Positions 26,359-35,707 of a stretch of DNA of 35,960 nt are shown one piece after another. Under the pieces are notes generated by a model that saw only the letters and a list, made by a program, of their open reading frames with translations, was not told the origin of the DNA and searched no databases. The stretch lies in contig CAINOV010000053.1 of NCBI GenBank assembly GCA_903851655.1, positions 1 to 35,960 of the forward strand, given 5' to 3'. How positions within the stretch are numbered: the first letter of the stretch is position 1; each line of letters begins with the position of its first letter. Source of the stretch: an uncultured Caulobacterales bacterium (lineage in GTDB: Bacteria; Pseudomonadota; Alphaproteobacteria; Caulobacterales; Caulobacteraceae). The position numbers and the translations under genes are program-made.

Positions 26359-29300
26359 TCAGAACTTGTACTTCAGGCCCAGCTCCACTGACCAGAGGCT
26401 GCCCACCGTGTCGACCGTCGGCTTGGCGTTGGTGGCGGCGCTGACGGATGAGTAGCTGTAGACGTAGCTGGAGCACGCCGCGGGATTGGCCGCCGTCGGC
26501 GCAGACCCGTTGGCGTCGGCGCAGGTCACGTTGACGATCGGCAGACCGGCGCGGCTGTTCGAGAACTCCTTGATTACGCCCCACTTCTTGTTGACGAGGT
26601 TGCCGAGATTGGTGACGTCCACCGTGAACTCCAGCCGGTGACCGGGCAGCGGGCCGGGGATCTCCTGGGCGTACTGGAAGTCGATCCGGTCCACATGCGG
26701 GTTCTGGCCATAGCCCTTGGGCACGATCCCGCCCTGCGGCAGGTGGAACTGGTTCACCAGGGACTTGAACTGGGCCAGCGCGGCTGCATTGGCGAAATAG
26801 ACCGTCGTGCCGCCCGGGCTGGTGAACTTCAGCGGGTTCGTCGGGTCCGGCGCCCCGAGGTTTGGCACATAGGCGAGCTGGTCATCGGCATAGACCCCGA
26901 ACACCTGGCCGCGGCCAGCGGACAGGGACGGATCCGACATCAGGAAGTTGATCCGGCGGCCCGAGCGGCTTTCCCCGAACAGGGTGAAGCGGGACTCGAA
27001 ACCCTTGAACAGCTCGCGCTTGTAGCTGAGCTGCAGCTTCAGCGCTTCCTTGATGACATTGCCGGCGGTCCCCTTGACGGATGCATTGGGGTCCCGCTTC
27101 GACACCTGATCGGCGTAGTAGTTGCCGCTGCTGCTGTTGCCGCCCTCGGTCGTGCCGAACTCGGAGATGCCGCCGTAGTTCGTGCCGTTCTGGAAAACGT
27201 AAGCGGCGAAGACGTCGAAGTTCCGCCACTTGGTTCCGGCGGAGAAGGCCACCGTCGAGTTCCAGTTCTGCTCGCTCGGATTATAGGCCTGGATATCTCC
27301 GTTGGCGCCGATATTGGCCAGATCCGGGTTGCTGGAGGTCGGCAGGCCCAGGGTCGTGCGCGCGGCCGTCACCAGCGCGGGCGTCGCGCCGGGGATCGAC
27401 AGGCCGTCATAGCGAAGGCGGCCGTCCGGCGTGTACTGCTGCACGCCGTTGACGGTCAGCAGCCGCGCGCGGATGTCGCGGAAGGCGATGTTGACGGCCG
27501 ACTGGGTCACCACGGCGTCCACGCCGAAATCCCAGTTCCACTTGCTGGTCTTGAAGGACAGGTTGGCCTTCCAGTCCGCGGGCATGTCGAAGCCGGGCGC
27601 GATGGAGTTGGTGAAGGCCAGCCGCTGGGTGGCGCTGGGCGCGGACACCAGGGACTGGGCCGCAGCGGACGGCGTCGTGATGAAGGTCGGGTCGGCCAGA
27701 TTGAGGTTGAGCAGGGCCGCGCCCGTCACCGGATCGAGGACGGAGCTGGTGGAGTTGTTCTTGAAGGCGTTGCCGTTGGCGGTTGTGCGCACGACCTGGA
27801 AGCTGTTGTTCAGCGCGCCGGTCTGGGCGCCGTAGCTGTTGCCGATGAACACGTCCGGAATACCGCCGGAGACCAGCCCGACCCCGCCGGACAGCTCGAA
27901 CCAGTTGGTCCGCCACTTGGCGGAGAACCGCGGCATGAAGATGTTGATGCCGTCATAGGTGGTCTGATTCGAATAGCCGTACCGCGTGACGAAGTTGGCG
28001 TTCAGGGTCGGCTTGGTCTGCTCGGTGTAGAAGTCGTAACGCAGGCCGTAGTTGACCGAAAGTTCCGGCGTGATGTCCCAGGTGTCCTGGGCGAACAGGG
28101 TCTGGACGTTGTAGGAGAAGCGCTCCGCGGCGTCGCTCGGCGTTCCGGTCAGGGCGTTGCCGTAGGAATAGGAGTTGGCGACGCCGCTCGCGAAATCGGC
28201 GACGCTGTCGAAATAGTAGGAGCCCTGAGCGTTCTGAACGAACAGGTCATAGATGTGGATGCCCTTGAACTGGTAACCCACCTTGATCTGGTGGGTGTCC
28301 ATGAAGCGGTAGTCCGCTGTGAACGAGCCGGCCAGGTCCGTGGTCTTCAGCACATTGGCCTGCCGGAACTGGTCCGGGCCGAAAGAGATGGTCGGCACGC
28401 CGCCGGTGCAGCTGGTCAGGCTGCCGGTCGTCGTCTTGTCGGTGCAGATGGAGATGTTGGCGAAGCCCTGGCCTTCCGGCGGCAGCTGGCCGCGCTGATA
28501 GCCGCGATAGGAGACCCGCGCCTCGGTGGACAGCTCCGGCGACCACTTGGAATTCAGCTGGAGCGCATAGTTGTCCTCGTTTTCCGGCTGGGCGTACCAG
28601 TTGGTGTCGAGGCTGATCGACGTGGATGACGTGGTGCGCTTGTAGACCGACGAAAAGGCGTGGCGATAGCTGGCCGAGAGGCGCTGGGTGTCGGTGATGT
28701 TGTAGTCGATCTTGACCGAGGACTTTTCGTCCAGCACCGGCTTGACCAGATCGTCCTGACCCGGCGACAGCCTCGACGACGCCGCATAGCCGCTCCACTT
28801 GGCGAGCACGGCGTTGATGTCCGCCGCAGTGGCGTTGGGGCCCGTGGAGATGGACGGAATCTTGTTGAACAGCGTGCCATAGCCCAGACCCGCCGGGCCC
28901 GCCGCGGTCACGTCAAAGCTCGAATATTTTTCGTAGGACACGGCGAAGAACAGCCGGTCCTTGATGATCGGGCCGGACAGGAAGGCGCCGTAGTTCTGGT
29001 CGTGGACGTAGTTCTTCACCGTCCCGGTGGACTGCAGCAGGCGGATCGTGCCGTCGGGATTGGTGGCCGTCGTGTACTGCTGGACCTTGTTGCCGATCAG
29101 GCGGGGCGTCCGGTACAGGTCGAAGACCGAGCCGTGGAAGTCATTTCCCCCCGACTTCAGGATCATGTTCAGGGCGCCGCCGGTGAAGTCGCCGTCCTCC
29201 ACGTCGAAGGGCGTGGCCTGCACCGCGATCTGCTCCACCGCCTCCAGCGACACGGGGCCGCGGTTGGTGGACAGGCCGCCGGTGTTCAGGCCGAAATCGT

Positions 29301-29910
29301 CCTGCGATCGCACGCCGTCGATGGTGATCCGGTTGCGGCGCGGCGACGACCCGGCGATGTAAAGACCGCCGGAGGGTCCGGTGCCCCGGGCCACGAAGTC
29401 GAGCTGGGCCAGCGGGTCGCGCCGCGCCACGTCGCGGATGTCGCGCTTCACCGTGACCACGGCGTCTATGTCAGCGCTCTTCAGCGTGGTGCGCGAGCCG
29501 ACATTGGCCAGGTCGGCGTAGGATTTCTTCTTGCCGGTGACGGTGACTGCCGCGACCTCGGTTCCGGAGGCGAAGTTCAGCGTCACCCGTCCGGCGTCGC
29601 CCACGGTCAGATAGATGTCCGTCAGGGTCTGGTCCGGCAGCTTCGCCGCCTTGCCCACCACCTTGTAGGGCCCGCCCACCCGCAGGCCGCGGGCGTCGAA
29701 CACCCCGGCCGCATCCGTGACCAGGGTTGTCTTGGTGCCGGACGGCGTGTGGATGATGGTCACCGTGGCGCCGGCGATCGGCGCGCCGGCCTCGTCCAGG
29801 GCCACGCCCCGCAGGGCCGCCGTGGTCTGCTGCGCAAAGGCCGCCGGCGCGCTGAGCGCCGCGACGATGACGCCGATGGCGGCCGAGGCCGCGAAATGAC
29901 GTGAAAACAT
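26359..29910 (-). CDS. Oar-like TonB-dependent receptor with N-terminal carboxypeptidase-regulatory-like domain
   Basis: Signal peptide; 'LRGVALDEAGAPIAGATVTIIHTPSGTKTTLVTDAAGVFDARGL'; plug region 'RRNRITIDGVRSQDDFGLNTGG'; C-terminal 'SVELGLKYKF'. Confidence 0.92.
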   Translation of the reverse strand: MFSRHFAASAAIGVIVAALSAPAAFAQQTTAALRGVALDEAGAPIAGATVTIIHTPSGTKTTLVTDAAGVFDARGLRVGGPYKVVGKAAKLPDQTLTDIYLTVGDAGRVTLNFASGTEVAAVTVTGKKKSYADLANVGSRTTLKSADIDAVVTVKRDIRDVARRDPLAQLDFVARGTGPSGGLYIAGSSPRRNRITIDGVRSQDDFGLNTGGLSTNRGPVSLEAVEQIAVQATPFDVEDGDFTGGALNMILKSGGNDFHGSVFDLYRTPRLIGNKVQQYTTATNPDGTIRLLQSTGTVKNYVHDQNYGAFLSGPIIKDRLFFAVSYEKYSSFDVTAAGPAGLGYGTLFNKIPSISTGPNATAADINAVLAKWSGYAASSRLSPGQDDLVKPVLDEKSSVKIDYNITDTQRLSASYRHAFSSVYKRTTSSTSISLDTNWYAQPENEDNYALQLNSKWSPELSTEARVSYRGYQRGQLPPEGQGFANISICTDKTTTGSLTSCTGGVPTISFGPDQFRQANVLKTTDLAGSFTADYRFMDTHQIKVGYQFKGIHIYDLFVQNAQGSYYFDSVADFASGVANSYSYGNALTGTPSDAAERFSYNVQTLFAQDTWDITPELSVNYGLRYDFYTEQTKPTLNANFVTRYGYSNQTTYDGINIFMPRFSAKWRTNWFELSGGVGLVSGGIPDVFIGNSYGAQTGALNNSFQVVRTTANGNAFKNNSTSSVLDPVTGAALLNLNLADPTFITTPSAAAQSLVSAPSATQRLAFTNSIAPGFDMPADWKANLSFKTSKWNWDFGVDAVVTQSAVNIAFRDIRARLLTVNGVQQYTPDGRLRYDGLSIPGATPALVTAARTTLGLPTSSNPDLANIGANGDIQAYNPSEQNWNSTVAFSAGTKWRNFDVFAAYVFQNGTNYGGISEFGTTEGGNSSSGNYYADQVSKRDPNASVKGTAGNVIKEALKLQLSYKRELFKGFESRFTLFGESRSGRRINFLMSDPSLSAGRGQVFGVYADDQLAYVPNLGAPDPTNPLKFTSPGGTTVYFANAAALAQFKSLVNQFHLPQGGIVPKGYGQNPHVDRIDFQYAQEIPGPLPGHRLEFTVDVTNLGNLVNKKWGVIKEFSNSRAGLPIVNVTCADANGSAPTAANPAACSSYVYSYSSVSAATNAKPTVDTVGSLWSVELGLKYKF

Positions 29911-30027
29911 CTGGAATCCCCCGAAAACCCTGCGAGTCAGCCCAACCGCCTCTGCCGGGATACTATTTCAGCGGGGCAACATCCATGTCTTCATCGCAAA
30001 ATTTCTGTGACAGAGCGCCTTATTTTG

Positions 30028-30050
30028 CCTTGTGCTGGTCCAGTACAAGG
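30028..30050. promoter_or_regulatory. Operator-like palindrome CCTTGTGCTGG-T-CCAGTACAAGG
   Basis: 11-bp arms around a single T with one mismatch, about 118 bp upstream of the Oar-like TBDR start. Confidence 0.55.
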
Positions 30051-30371
30051 TCTGCCAAAAATTTGGGCGCGCGGATTAGCTGCGAATGGAACGCTTCATC
30101 GCGTGTTGTTCGCCCTTTTGTTTCGAAGTTTTATAAATATTTCAATCTATATAAATGAATACGTTGAATGAAATACGCTCAGGCTGTACATGAATATGAA
30201 ATTAACCCTGCGCCTCGTCGCGGCGAAGTCTGCGAAAGTGATGAGACCTGGCGGTCAGATCATTCTCAGCACTGGTTCCGATCCGGGCCGGGAGGGACTT
30301 TTTCAGATGATCGACCCCGTCCGCCCCCCGCGATCCGCCGCCGGGCGACGATGGGTCCGAACACAGTCGAC

Positions 30372-30399
30372 AAAAAAAGAGGCGGCCGAAGCCGCCTCT
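30372..30399 (-). terminator. Rho-independent terminator downstream of the second TBDR
   Basis: Minus strand: AGAGGCGGC-TTCG-GCCGCCTCT then T-tract; perfect 9-bp stem. Confidence 0.9.
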
Positions 30400-30424
30400 G
30401 ATCTTCCGTCAGGAAAAGGGGATC

Positions 30425-33061
30425 CTAGAACCGGGTCTTCAGCGCCAGATAGGCTTCCACCGGATAGCCGATCTGATAGCCGCTGGAGTTCGCGGTGACG
30501 CCGGCGTTGATCACATCGCCATTGGCGTAGGTGATCGGCAGGGCGTTGGAACCGGTCGGCGTGCTGACCAGGAACCGCGAGTTCAGGATGTTGTAGACAT
30601 TGAGCTGCAGCGTCGATGTACGGCCCAGCAGCCCGTCCGGCAGCTTCCAGGTCGCGTCGAAGTCCACCAGCGTGTTGCTCTTCTGCTTGGCGTCGTTCAC
30701 GTCGGTGATGTAGCGCTCACCCACATACTTGCCGGTCAGGCCGAAGCTCAGCGGGCCGTACTTGTATTCCGCCCGCGCCGAGAACTGCTGGTCCGGCGTG
30801 TAGACCAGCTCCTTGCCCTTGGTCGGCTCGAAGATCACCGTGCCCGTGGGATTGGCGGTGCTCGGCGCGTCCGGGCCGCTATTGGCGAAGGCCGGCAGGT
30901 TGTTGAGCAGCTTGCTCGACTGGTTCGAGGCCGAGGCGTAGATCTTGAAGTCGTCCGTCACGCGCCAGCCGATCTCCAGGTCGATGCCCTTCAGATGCAC
31001 GCTGCCGACGTTGCGGTCGATGGTCAGGGTCGGGTCGTTCGGATCCACCGCGGACACGATCCGGTTGGCCCACTGGGTGCTCCAGACGCTGACATTGGCG
31101 GTCAGGCGGGGGGTGATGAAGCGATAGCCGGCCGCGTAATTCCAGGTGGTCTCCGGCTTCACCGTCTCGGGCGCGCTGGTGTAGAGGTTGTCGGTCTTCG
31201 GCGCCGAGAAGCCCTTGGAGGCGGTGACATAGACCTGGTTCTGGTTGTCGATGTCAAAGCTGGCCCCGACGTTCGGCAGGATCTTCTCGAAATTGTAGGT
31301 CTGCTTGAACGGGAAGCGGAAGTTCGGCAGCCCGTTCACGCCGTACTTGAAGGTCGTGTAGGCCGTGGTCGCCCCCGGCGCGGTGCCCAGCAGCTTGGTC
31401 AGGTTCTTGGCCGTGGAGCCCTGCAGCCCCCCCGCCGCAACGTCGGCGTTGTAGGCCGCCAGGACCAGCGCCGGGTTGATCGTGTCGCAATAGGCGCTGG
31501 TGCCATTGTAGGCGTAGCAGAACTGGTTCAGCTGCCGCTGGAAGTGCGGGTCGCGGAAGCCGGCGTTCACGTGCAGGCGCTCGTCGATGAACTTGCCGAC
31601 GTAGTTCAGGGAGAACTGGTTCAGCTCGGCGATCGAGAAGCGGTCGCGGCCGCGATAGTCGGACCCGTCGAGGCCGACGATCGGCGCGCCATAGCCGCTC
31701 TTCGCGCCGAACACGTTCAGCGGCTGGCCGCTGGTCTGGTCGACGAAGGTGCCCGGACCCGTCTGGCGATGCCGGCCATAGTCCAGGGAATAGACCAGCT
31801 GCAGGCTGTTGTGCGCGTCATAGTCATAGATCAGCGAGCTGTTGACGCCGTAACGGTGCGTCTCGGTGTTGCTCGGCGCATAGACGGTGACGCCGCCCTT
31901 GCAGTTGCCGTCCCGGCCGAGGGACACCGCCAGCAGGCCGCCGCAGGCGGGGTTGCCCGTCGTGGCGTTGCCGATCAGGCGGGGATCGTTCTGGTTCAGG
32001 GTCGTGCCGCTGCCGCCATTGGCCAGGGTGTAGAACACATAGGGGTCGACGGTCAGGGTCAGTCCATGGCCCAGGGTGAACTTCGACTGGCCGCGGATGT
32101 CGCCGAAATTCACCGGGTTGATGCGCAGGGGATAGAAGTTGTTGTCCCCGCCCGGCGGATTGGCCGCGTTGCTCGGATAGACATAGGTCCCGCCGGTGGT
32201 GGTCGGCGGCACCCAGGTCGGCGTCTGGTCGGCGTTGCGGCCGAACTGGTTGAGGCCGTTCAGGCTCTGGCTCTGATAGAAGGTGTTGCGCTCCTCGTCA
32301 TAGGTGAACGCAACCTTGATGAAGTCGGAACCCTTCAGCGGCTGGTAGATGTCGCCGTCGATCCCGTAGCGCTTCAGCTCGCCGGGGCCCTTGAACTTCT
32401 CGGAGTCCGCATAGTTGAAGCTCAGCCGGGCGCGGGCGTCGGTGGGACCGAACACGCCCGTGTTGGCCTCGCCGTACAGCCGTCCGTAGCCATAGCTGCC
32501 CGCAGTGACAGTGGTGGCGAATTCCGGCGTCGTCGTCGGCAGCTTGGTGATGACGTTGACCGTGCCGCCGATGGACGACGCCGTCGGGCTGTCGATTTCG
32601 GTCTGTCCGGTGTTGACCACGATCCGGTCGATGGATTCGCCTACGGCGTATTCCGCCGGGAAGATGGCGTAGTTGCCCGTGTCGTTCAGGGGCGTGCCGT
32701 CCACGGTGAAGGACAGGTGCGCGCCGTCGAAGCCGTGGATGTGGATGTCGCCGCTGGTCAGGCCGGTGGGGTCGTTGGTGGAATAGGTGACGCCCGGCGC
32801 CAGGTTCATCAACTCGGCGAAGTTGGCGCTGCCCACCTCCCGCGCGATGTAGTCCTGGGTGATGATCGACTGCTCCTTGGTCGACCGGACCACGGTGCCG
32901 AGCCCGTCAGCGGCCGCGGACTTGGCCGCGGTGATGACGACCGCTTCCACGGTCTGCGAGCCGGTGGACTGGGCGAAGGCCGCCGAGCCCGCGAACAGAA
33001 CGCCCGCAACGACCAGTCCGGCGCCCGACGCGCCCGCCATTAGGTTCCGCTTGAACGACAT
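30425..33061 (-). CDS. TonB-dependent receptor
   Basis: Signal peptide; TonB-box-like 'VEAVVITA'; plug 'IHIHGFDGAHLSFTVDGTPLNDTGNYAIFPAEYAVGESIDRIVVNTGQTEIDSPTASSIGGTVNVIT'; C-terminal 'VEAYLALKTRF'. ATG at 33061 preferred over TTG at 33076. Confidence 0.95.
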   Translation of the reverse strand: MSFKRNLMAGASGAGLVVAGVLFAGSAAFAQSTGSQTVEAVVITAAKSAAADGLGTVVRSTKEQSIITQDYIAREVGSANFAELMNLAPGVTYSTNDPTGLTSGDIHIHGFDGAHLSFTVDGTPLNDTGNYAIFPAEYAVGESIDRIVVNTGQTEIDSPTASSIGGTVNVITKLPTTTPEFATTVTAGSYGYGRLYGEANTGVFGPTDARARLSFNYADSEKFKGPGELKRYGIDGDIYQPLKGSDFIKVAFTYDEERNTFYQSQSLNGLNQFGRNADQTPTWVPPTTTGGTYVYPSNAANPPGGDNNFYPLRINPVNFGDIRGQSKFTLGHGLTLTVDPYVFYTLANGGSGTTLNQNDPRLIGNATTGNPACGGLLAVSLGRDGNCKGGVTVYAPSNTETHRYGVNSSLIYDYDAHNSLQLVYSLDYGRHRQTGPGTFVDQTSGQPLNVFGAKSGYGAPIVGLDGSDYRGRDRFSIAELNQFSLNYVGKFIDERLHVNAGFRDPHFQRQLNQFCYAYNGTSAYCDTINPALVLAAYNADVAAGGLQGSTAKNLTKLLGTAPGATTAYTTFKYGVNGLPNFRFPFKQTYNFEKILPNVGASFDIDNQNQVYVTASKGFSAPKTDNLYTSAPETVKPETTWNYAAGYRFITPRLTANVSVWSTQWANRIVSAVDPNDPTLTIDRNVGSVHLKGIDLEIGWRVTDDFKIYASASNQSSKLLNNLPAFANSGPDAPSTANPTGTVIFEPTKGKELVYTPDQQFSARAEYKYGPLSFGLTGKYVGERYITDVNDAKQKSNTLVDFDATWKLPDGLLGRTSTLQLNVYNILNSRFLVSTPTGSNALPITYANGDVINAGVTANSSGYQIGYPVEAYLALKTRF

Positions 33062-33124
33062 GAGATACCCCCGCAACAGCTCGAAAAGCCTGAACGCGGT
33101 CCCGCGCCGGGACCAATTGCGGCT

Positions 33125-33132
33125 CCTCTAGC
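33125..33132 (-). promoter_or_regulatory. Putative -10 element GCTAGAGG for the second TBDR
   Basis: Matches the Caulobacter housekeeping -10 consensus GCTANAWC at GCTAGA; 9 nt downstream of the PhoB-box-like site. Confidence 0.5.
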
Positions 33133-33141
33133 GCCCGGGTG

Positions 33142-33159
33142 ATGACAGTTTGAGTACAG
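33142..33159 (-). promoter_or_regulatory. PhoB-box-like direct repeat CTGTACT-CAAA-CTGTCAT
   Basis: Minus strand: second half is a perfect CTGTCAT, first half 5/7, N4 spacer; 81 nt upstream of the TBDR ATG. Confidence 0.6.
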
Positions 33160-33430
33160 TTTGGCGTCACTGAAATTACAACCGGCGCGGTCGCAACGAA
33201 CGGCGTATTCCGGCGCGCCTGTGTTGCGGTTTTGCAACCCGAGACCGGGACGGACGGTCGCGGGGCGAGCGCGGGCACGGCCGCGGGCCCGACCCCGGGC
33301 CCGACCCCGGACTCGGCGGACGCGACCCGCGAAGGCTATTGGTTTTTTCTATCCATCTTTCAAAATCAATCAATTTCCATTCTGCCAACCCCTGAGCTAC
33401 ACCCCCCCTGCCACAACCCACGGAGCGCAC

Positions 33431-33994
33431 ATGTCCCTGATCAACACCGAAATCAAACCGTTCAAGGCCACGGCCTTCCACGCCGGCAAGTTCGTCGACG
33501 TCACCGATGCGTCCCTGCGCGGCCACTGGTCGGTGGTCTTCTTCTACCCGGCCGACTTCACCTTCGTCTGCCCGACGGAGCTCGAGGACCTGGCCGACAA
33601 CTACGCCGAGTTCAAGAAGCTGGGCGTGGAGATCTACAGCGTCTCCACCGACACGCACTTCGCCCACAAGGCGTGGCACGACACCTCCGAGGCGGTGAAG
33701 AAGATCGCCTTCCCGATGATCGGCGACCCGACCCTGACGATAAGCCGCAACTTCGACGTCCTGATCGAAGACGTCGGCCTGGCCGACCGCGGCACCTTCG
33801 TGGTGGATCCCGACGGCCGGATCCAGATCATCGAGATCACCGCCGGCGGCGTGGGCCGCGACGCGCTCGAGCTGCTGCGCAAGATCAAGGCCGCCCAGTA
33901 CGTGGCCGCCCATCCCGGCGAAGTCTGCCCGGCCAAGTGGCAGGAAGGGGAAAAGACCCTCGCCCCGTCCCTCGACCTGGTCGGCAAGATCTAG
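33431..33994 (+). CDS. ahpC: Alkyl hydroperoxide reductase subunit C (peroxiredoxin)
   Basis: '[50 protein letters not shown]', '[27 protein letters not shown]'. Confidence 0.98.
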   Translation: MSLINTEIKPFKATAFHAGKFVDVTDASLRGHWSVVFFYPADFTFVCPTELEDLADNYAEFKKLGVEIYSVSTDTHFAHKAWHDTSEAVKKIAFPMIGDPTLTISRNFDVLIEDVGLADRGTFVVDPDGRIQIIEITAGGVGRDALELLRKIKAAQYVAAHPGEVCPAKWQEGEKTLAPSLDLVGKI

Positions 33995-34015
33995 TCGCTC
34001 TCCCCGGCGTCCGTC

Positions 34016-34067
34016 GCCGCCCCGCCCCGCCGCCGTCCTCCTCCGGCGGCGCCAGGGCCGGGGCGGC
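34016..34067 (+). repeat. Nested GC-rich inverted repeat between ahpC and ahpF
   Basis: Outer arms GCCGCCCCG (34016-34024)/CGGGGCGGC (34059-34067); inner arms CGCCGCCG (34028-34035)/CGGCGGCG (34044-34051). Confidence 0.7.
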
Positions 34068-34111
34068 GGCGGCGTCACCCGCCCCCGTTCCGTCTGATTC
34101 CGGAGACTCCG

Positions 34112-35707
34112 ATGCTTGATGCAAACCTCAAGGCCCAGCTGAAGAGCTACATGGCCAACATCGTGTCGCCGGTGGAACTGGTGGCCACCCTGTCCGACGA
34201 CAGCCGCTCCGCCGAGATGCGCGCTCTGCTCGAGGACATCGCCGCCCAGTGCGACAAGGTCTCGGTGAACCTCGACGGGGCCGACGCGCGCACCCCCTCC
34301 TTCGCCATCAACCGGATCGGCGGGCCCGTCGGCGTGCGCTTCGCCGGCCTGCCCATGGGGCACGAATTCACCTCCCTGGTGCTGGCCCTGCTGCAGGTGG
34401 GCGGACACCCGCCCCGGGTGACCCCAGAGCTGGCCGAGCAGATCAGGGCCCTCGAGGGCGACTATCATTTCGAGACCTATTTCTCCCAGTCCTGCCAGAA
34501 CTGCCCGGACGTGGTGCAGGCGCTGAACGTGATGAGCGTGATCAATCCGCGCATCCGCCACGTGGCCATCGACGGCGCCTTCTTCCAGGACGAGGTCACC
34601 GCCCGCGGGATCATGGCGGTCCCCACCGTCCTGCTGAACGGCGAGGTCTTCGCCCAGGGCCGCATGGAGCTGGAGCAGATCCTGGCCAAGCTGGACACCG
34701 GCGCCGCCGACCGCGCCGCCGAGCGGCTGAAGTCGGCCGCCCCCTTCGACGTGCTGATTGTCGGCGGCGGCCCGGCAGGCGCCGCGGCGGCGGTCTACGC
34801 CGCCCGCAAGGGCATCCGCACCGGCATCGCCGCGGAGCGGTTCGGCGGCCAGGTGCTGGACACCATGGGCATCGAGAACTTCATCTCCGTCTCCCACACC
34901 GAAGGCCCCAAGCTGGTCGGCGACCTCGAGCGCCACGTGCGCGAGAACGAGGTGGAGATCATCAACCTGCAGAAGGCCCGCAAGCTGATCCCCGCGGCCA
35001 CCGAAGGCGGCCTGATCGGGGTGGAGCTGGAAAGCGGCGCGACGCTCCGCGCCCGCTCCGTCATCCTGTCCACCGGCGCCCGGTGGCGGCACATGAACGT
35101 GCCGGGCGAGACGGAATACCGCAACCGCGGTGTCGCCTACTGCCCGCACTGCGACGGCCCCCTGTTCAAGGGCAAGCGCGTGGCGGTGATCGGCGGCGGC
35201 AACAGCGGCGTCGAGGCGGCCATCGACCTGGCCGGCCTGGTGGCCCATGTGACCCTGATCGAGTTCGACTCCAGGCTCCGCGCCGACGCCGTGCTGCAGC
35301 GCAAGCTGGCCAGCCTGCCCAACGTGACGGTGCTGACCTCCGCCCAGACCACCGAGGTGCTGGGGGACGGCGCCAAGGTCACGGGCCTGGTCTGGCGCAA
35401 CCGCGAGACCGACGCGACCGCGACGATCGAGCTGGAGGGGATCTTCGTGCAGATCGGCCTCGTGCCCAATACGGAATGGCTGAAGGGCGACCTGGCCCTC
35501 TCCCCGCGGGGCGAGATCGAGATCGACGCCCGGGGGGAGACCTCGGTCCCCGGGGTGTTCGCCGCCGGCGACGCCACCACCACGCCGTTTAAGCAGATCA
35601 TCATCGCCGCCGGCGAAGGCGCCCGCGCCGCCCTGTCGGCCTTCGACTACCTGATCCGGCTGGCGCCCGTGGACAAGCCGGCCGACGCCGAGGCCGAGGC
35701 CGCCTGA
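34112..35707 (+). CDS. ahpF: Alkyl hydroperoxide reductase subunit F
   Basis: '[26 protein letters not shown]', '[27 protein letters not shown]', '[35 protein letters not shown]', '[29 protein letters not shown]'. Confidence 0.98.
   Translation: MLDANLKAQLKSYMANIVSPVELVATLSDDSRSAEMRALLEDIAAQCDKVSVNLDGADARTPSFAINRIGGPVGVRFAGLPMGHEFTSLVLALLQVGGHPPRVTPELAEQIRALEGDYHFETYFSQSCQNCPDVVQALNVMSVINPRIRHVAIDGAFFQDEVTARGIMAVPTVLLNGEVFAQGRMELEQILAKLDTGAADRAAERLKSAAPFDVLIVGGGPAGAAAAVYAARKGIRTGIAAERFGGQVLDTMGIENFISVSHTEGPKLVGDLERHVRENEVEIINLQKARKLIPAATEGGLIGVELESGATLRARSVILSTGARWRHMNVPGETEYRNRGVAYCPHCDGPLFKGKRVAVIGGGNSGVEAAIDLAGLVAHVTLIEFDSRLRADAVLQRKLASLPNVTVLTSAQTTEVLGDGAKVTGLVWRNRETDATATIELEGIFVQIGLVPNTEWLKGDLALSPRGEIEIDARGETSVPGVFAAGDATTTPFKQIIIAAGEGARAALSAFDYLIRLAPVDKPADAEAEAA

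Noticed and set aside
26638-28629. 663-aa plus-strand ORF opposite the Oar-like TBDR (similar ones at 28660..29904 and 30995..33043)
   Set aside because: Antisense to strong TBDR coding frames, biased composition, no domain signal.
29901-30158. 85-aa plus-strand ORF in the TBDR intergenic region
   Set aside because: Overlaps the TBDR1 start and leader; no domain-like features; more likely regulatory DNA.
33285-33308. Tandem GGGCCCGACCCC x2 upstream of ahpC
   Set aside because: Only two 12-bp copies in GC-rich intergenic DNA; too short to call a functional repeat.
33330-33400. Possible OxyR site upstream of ahpC (two CTAT boxes in ctattggttttttctat)
   Set aside because: CTAT boxes are 9 nt apart and do not fit the OxyR ATAG-N7-CTAT tetranucleotide spacing; no full site seen.
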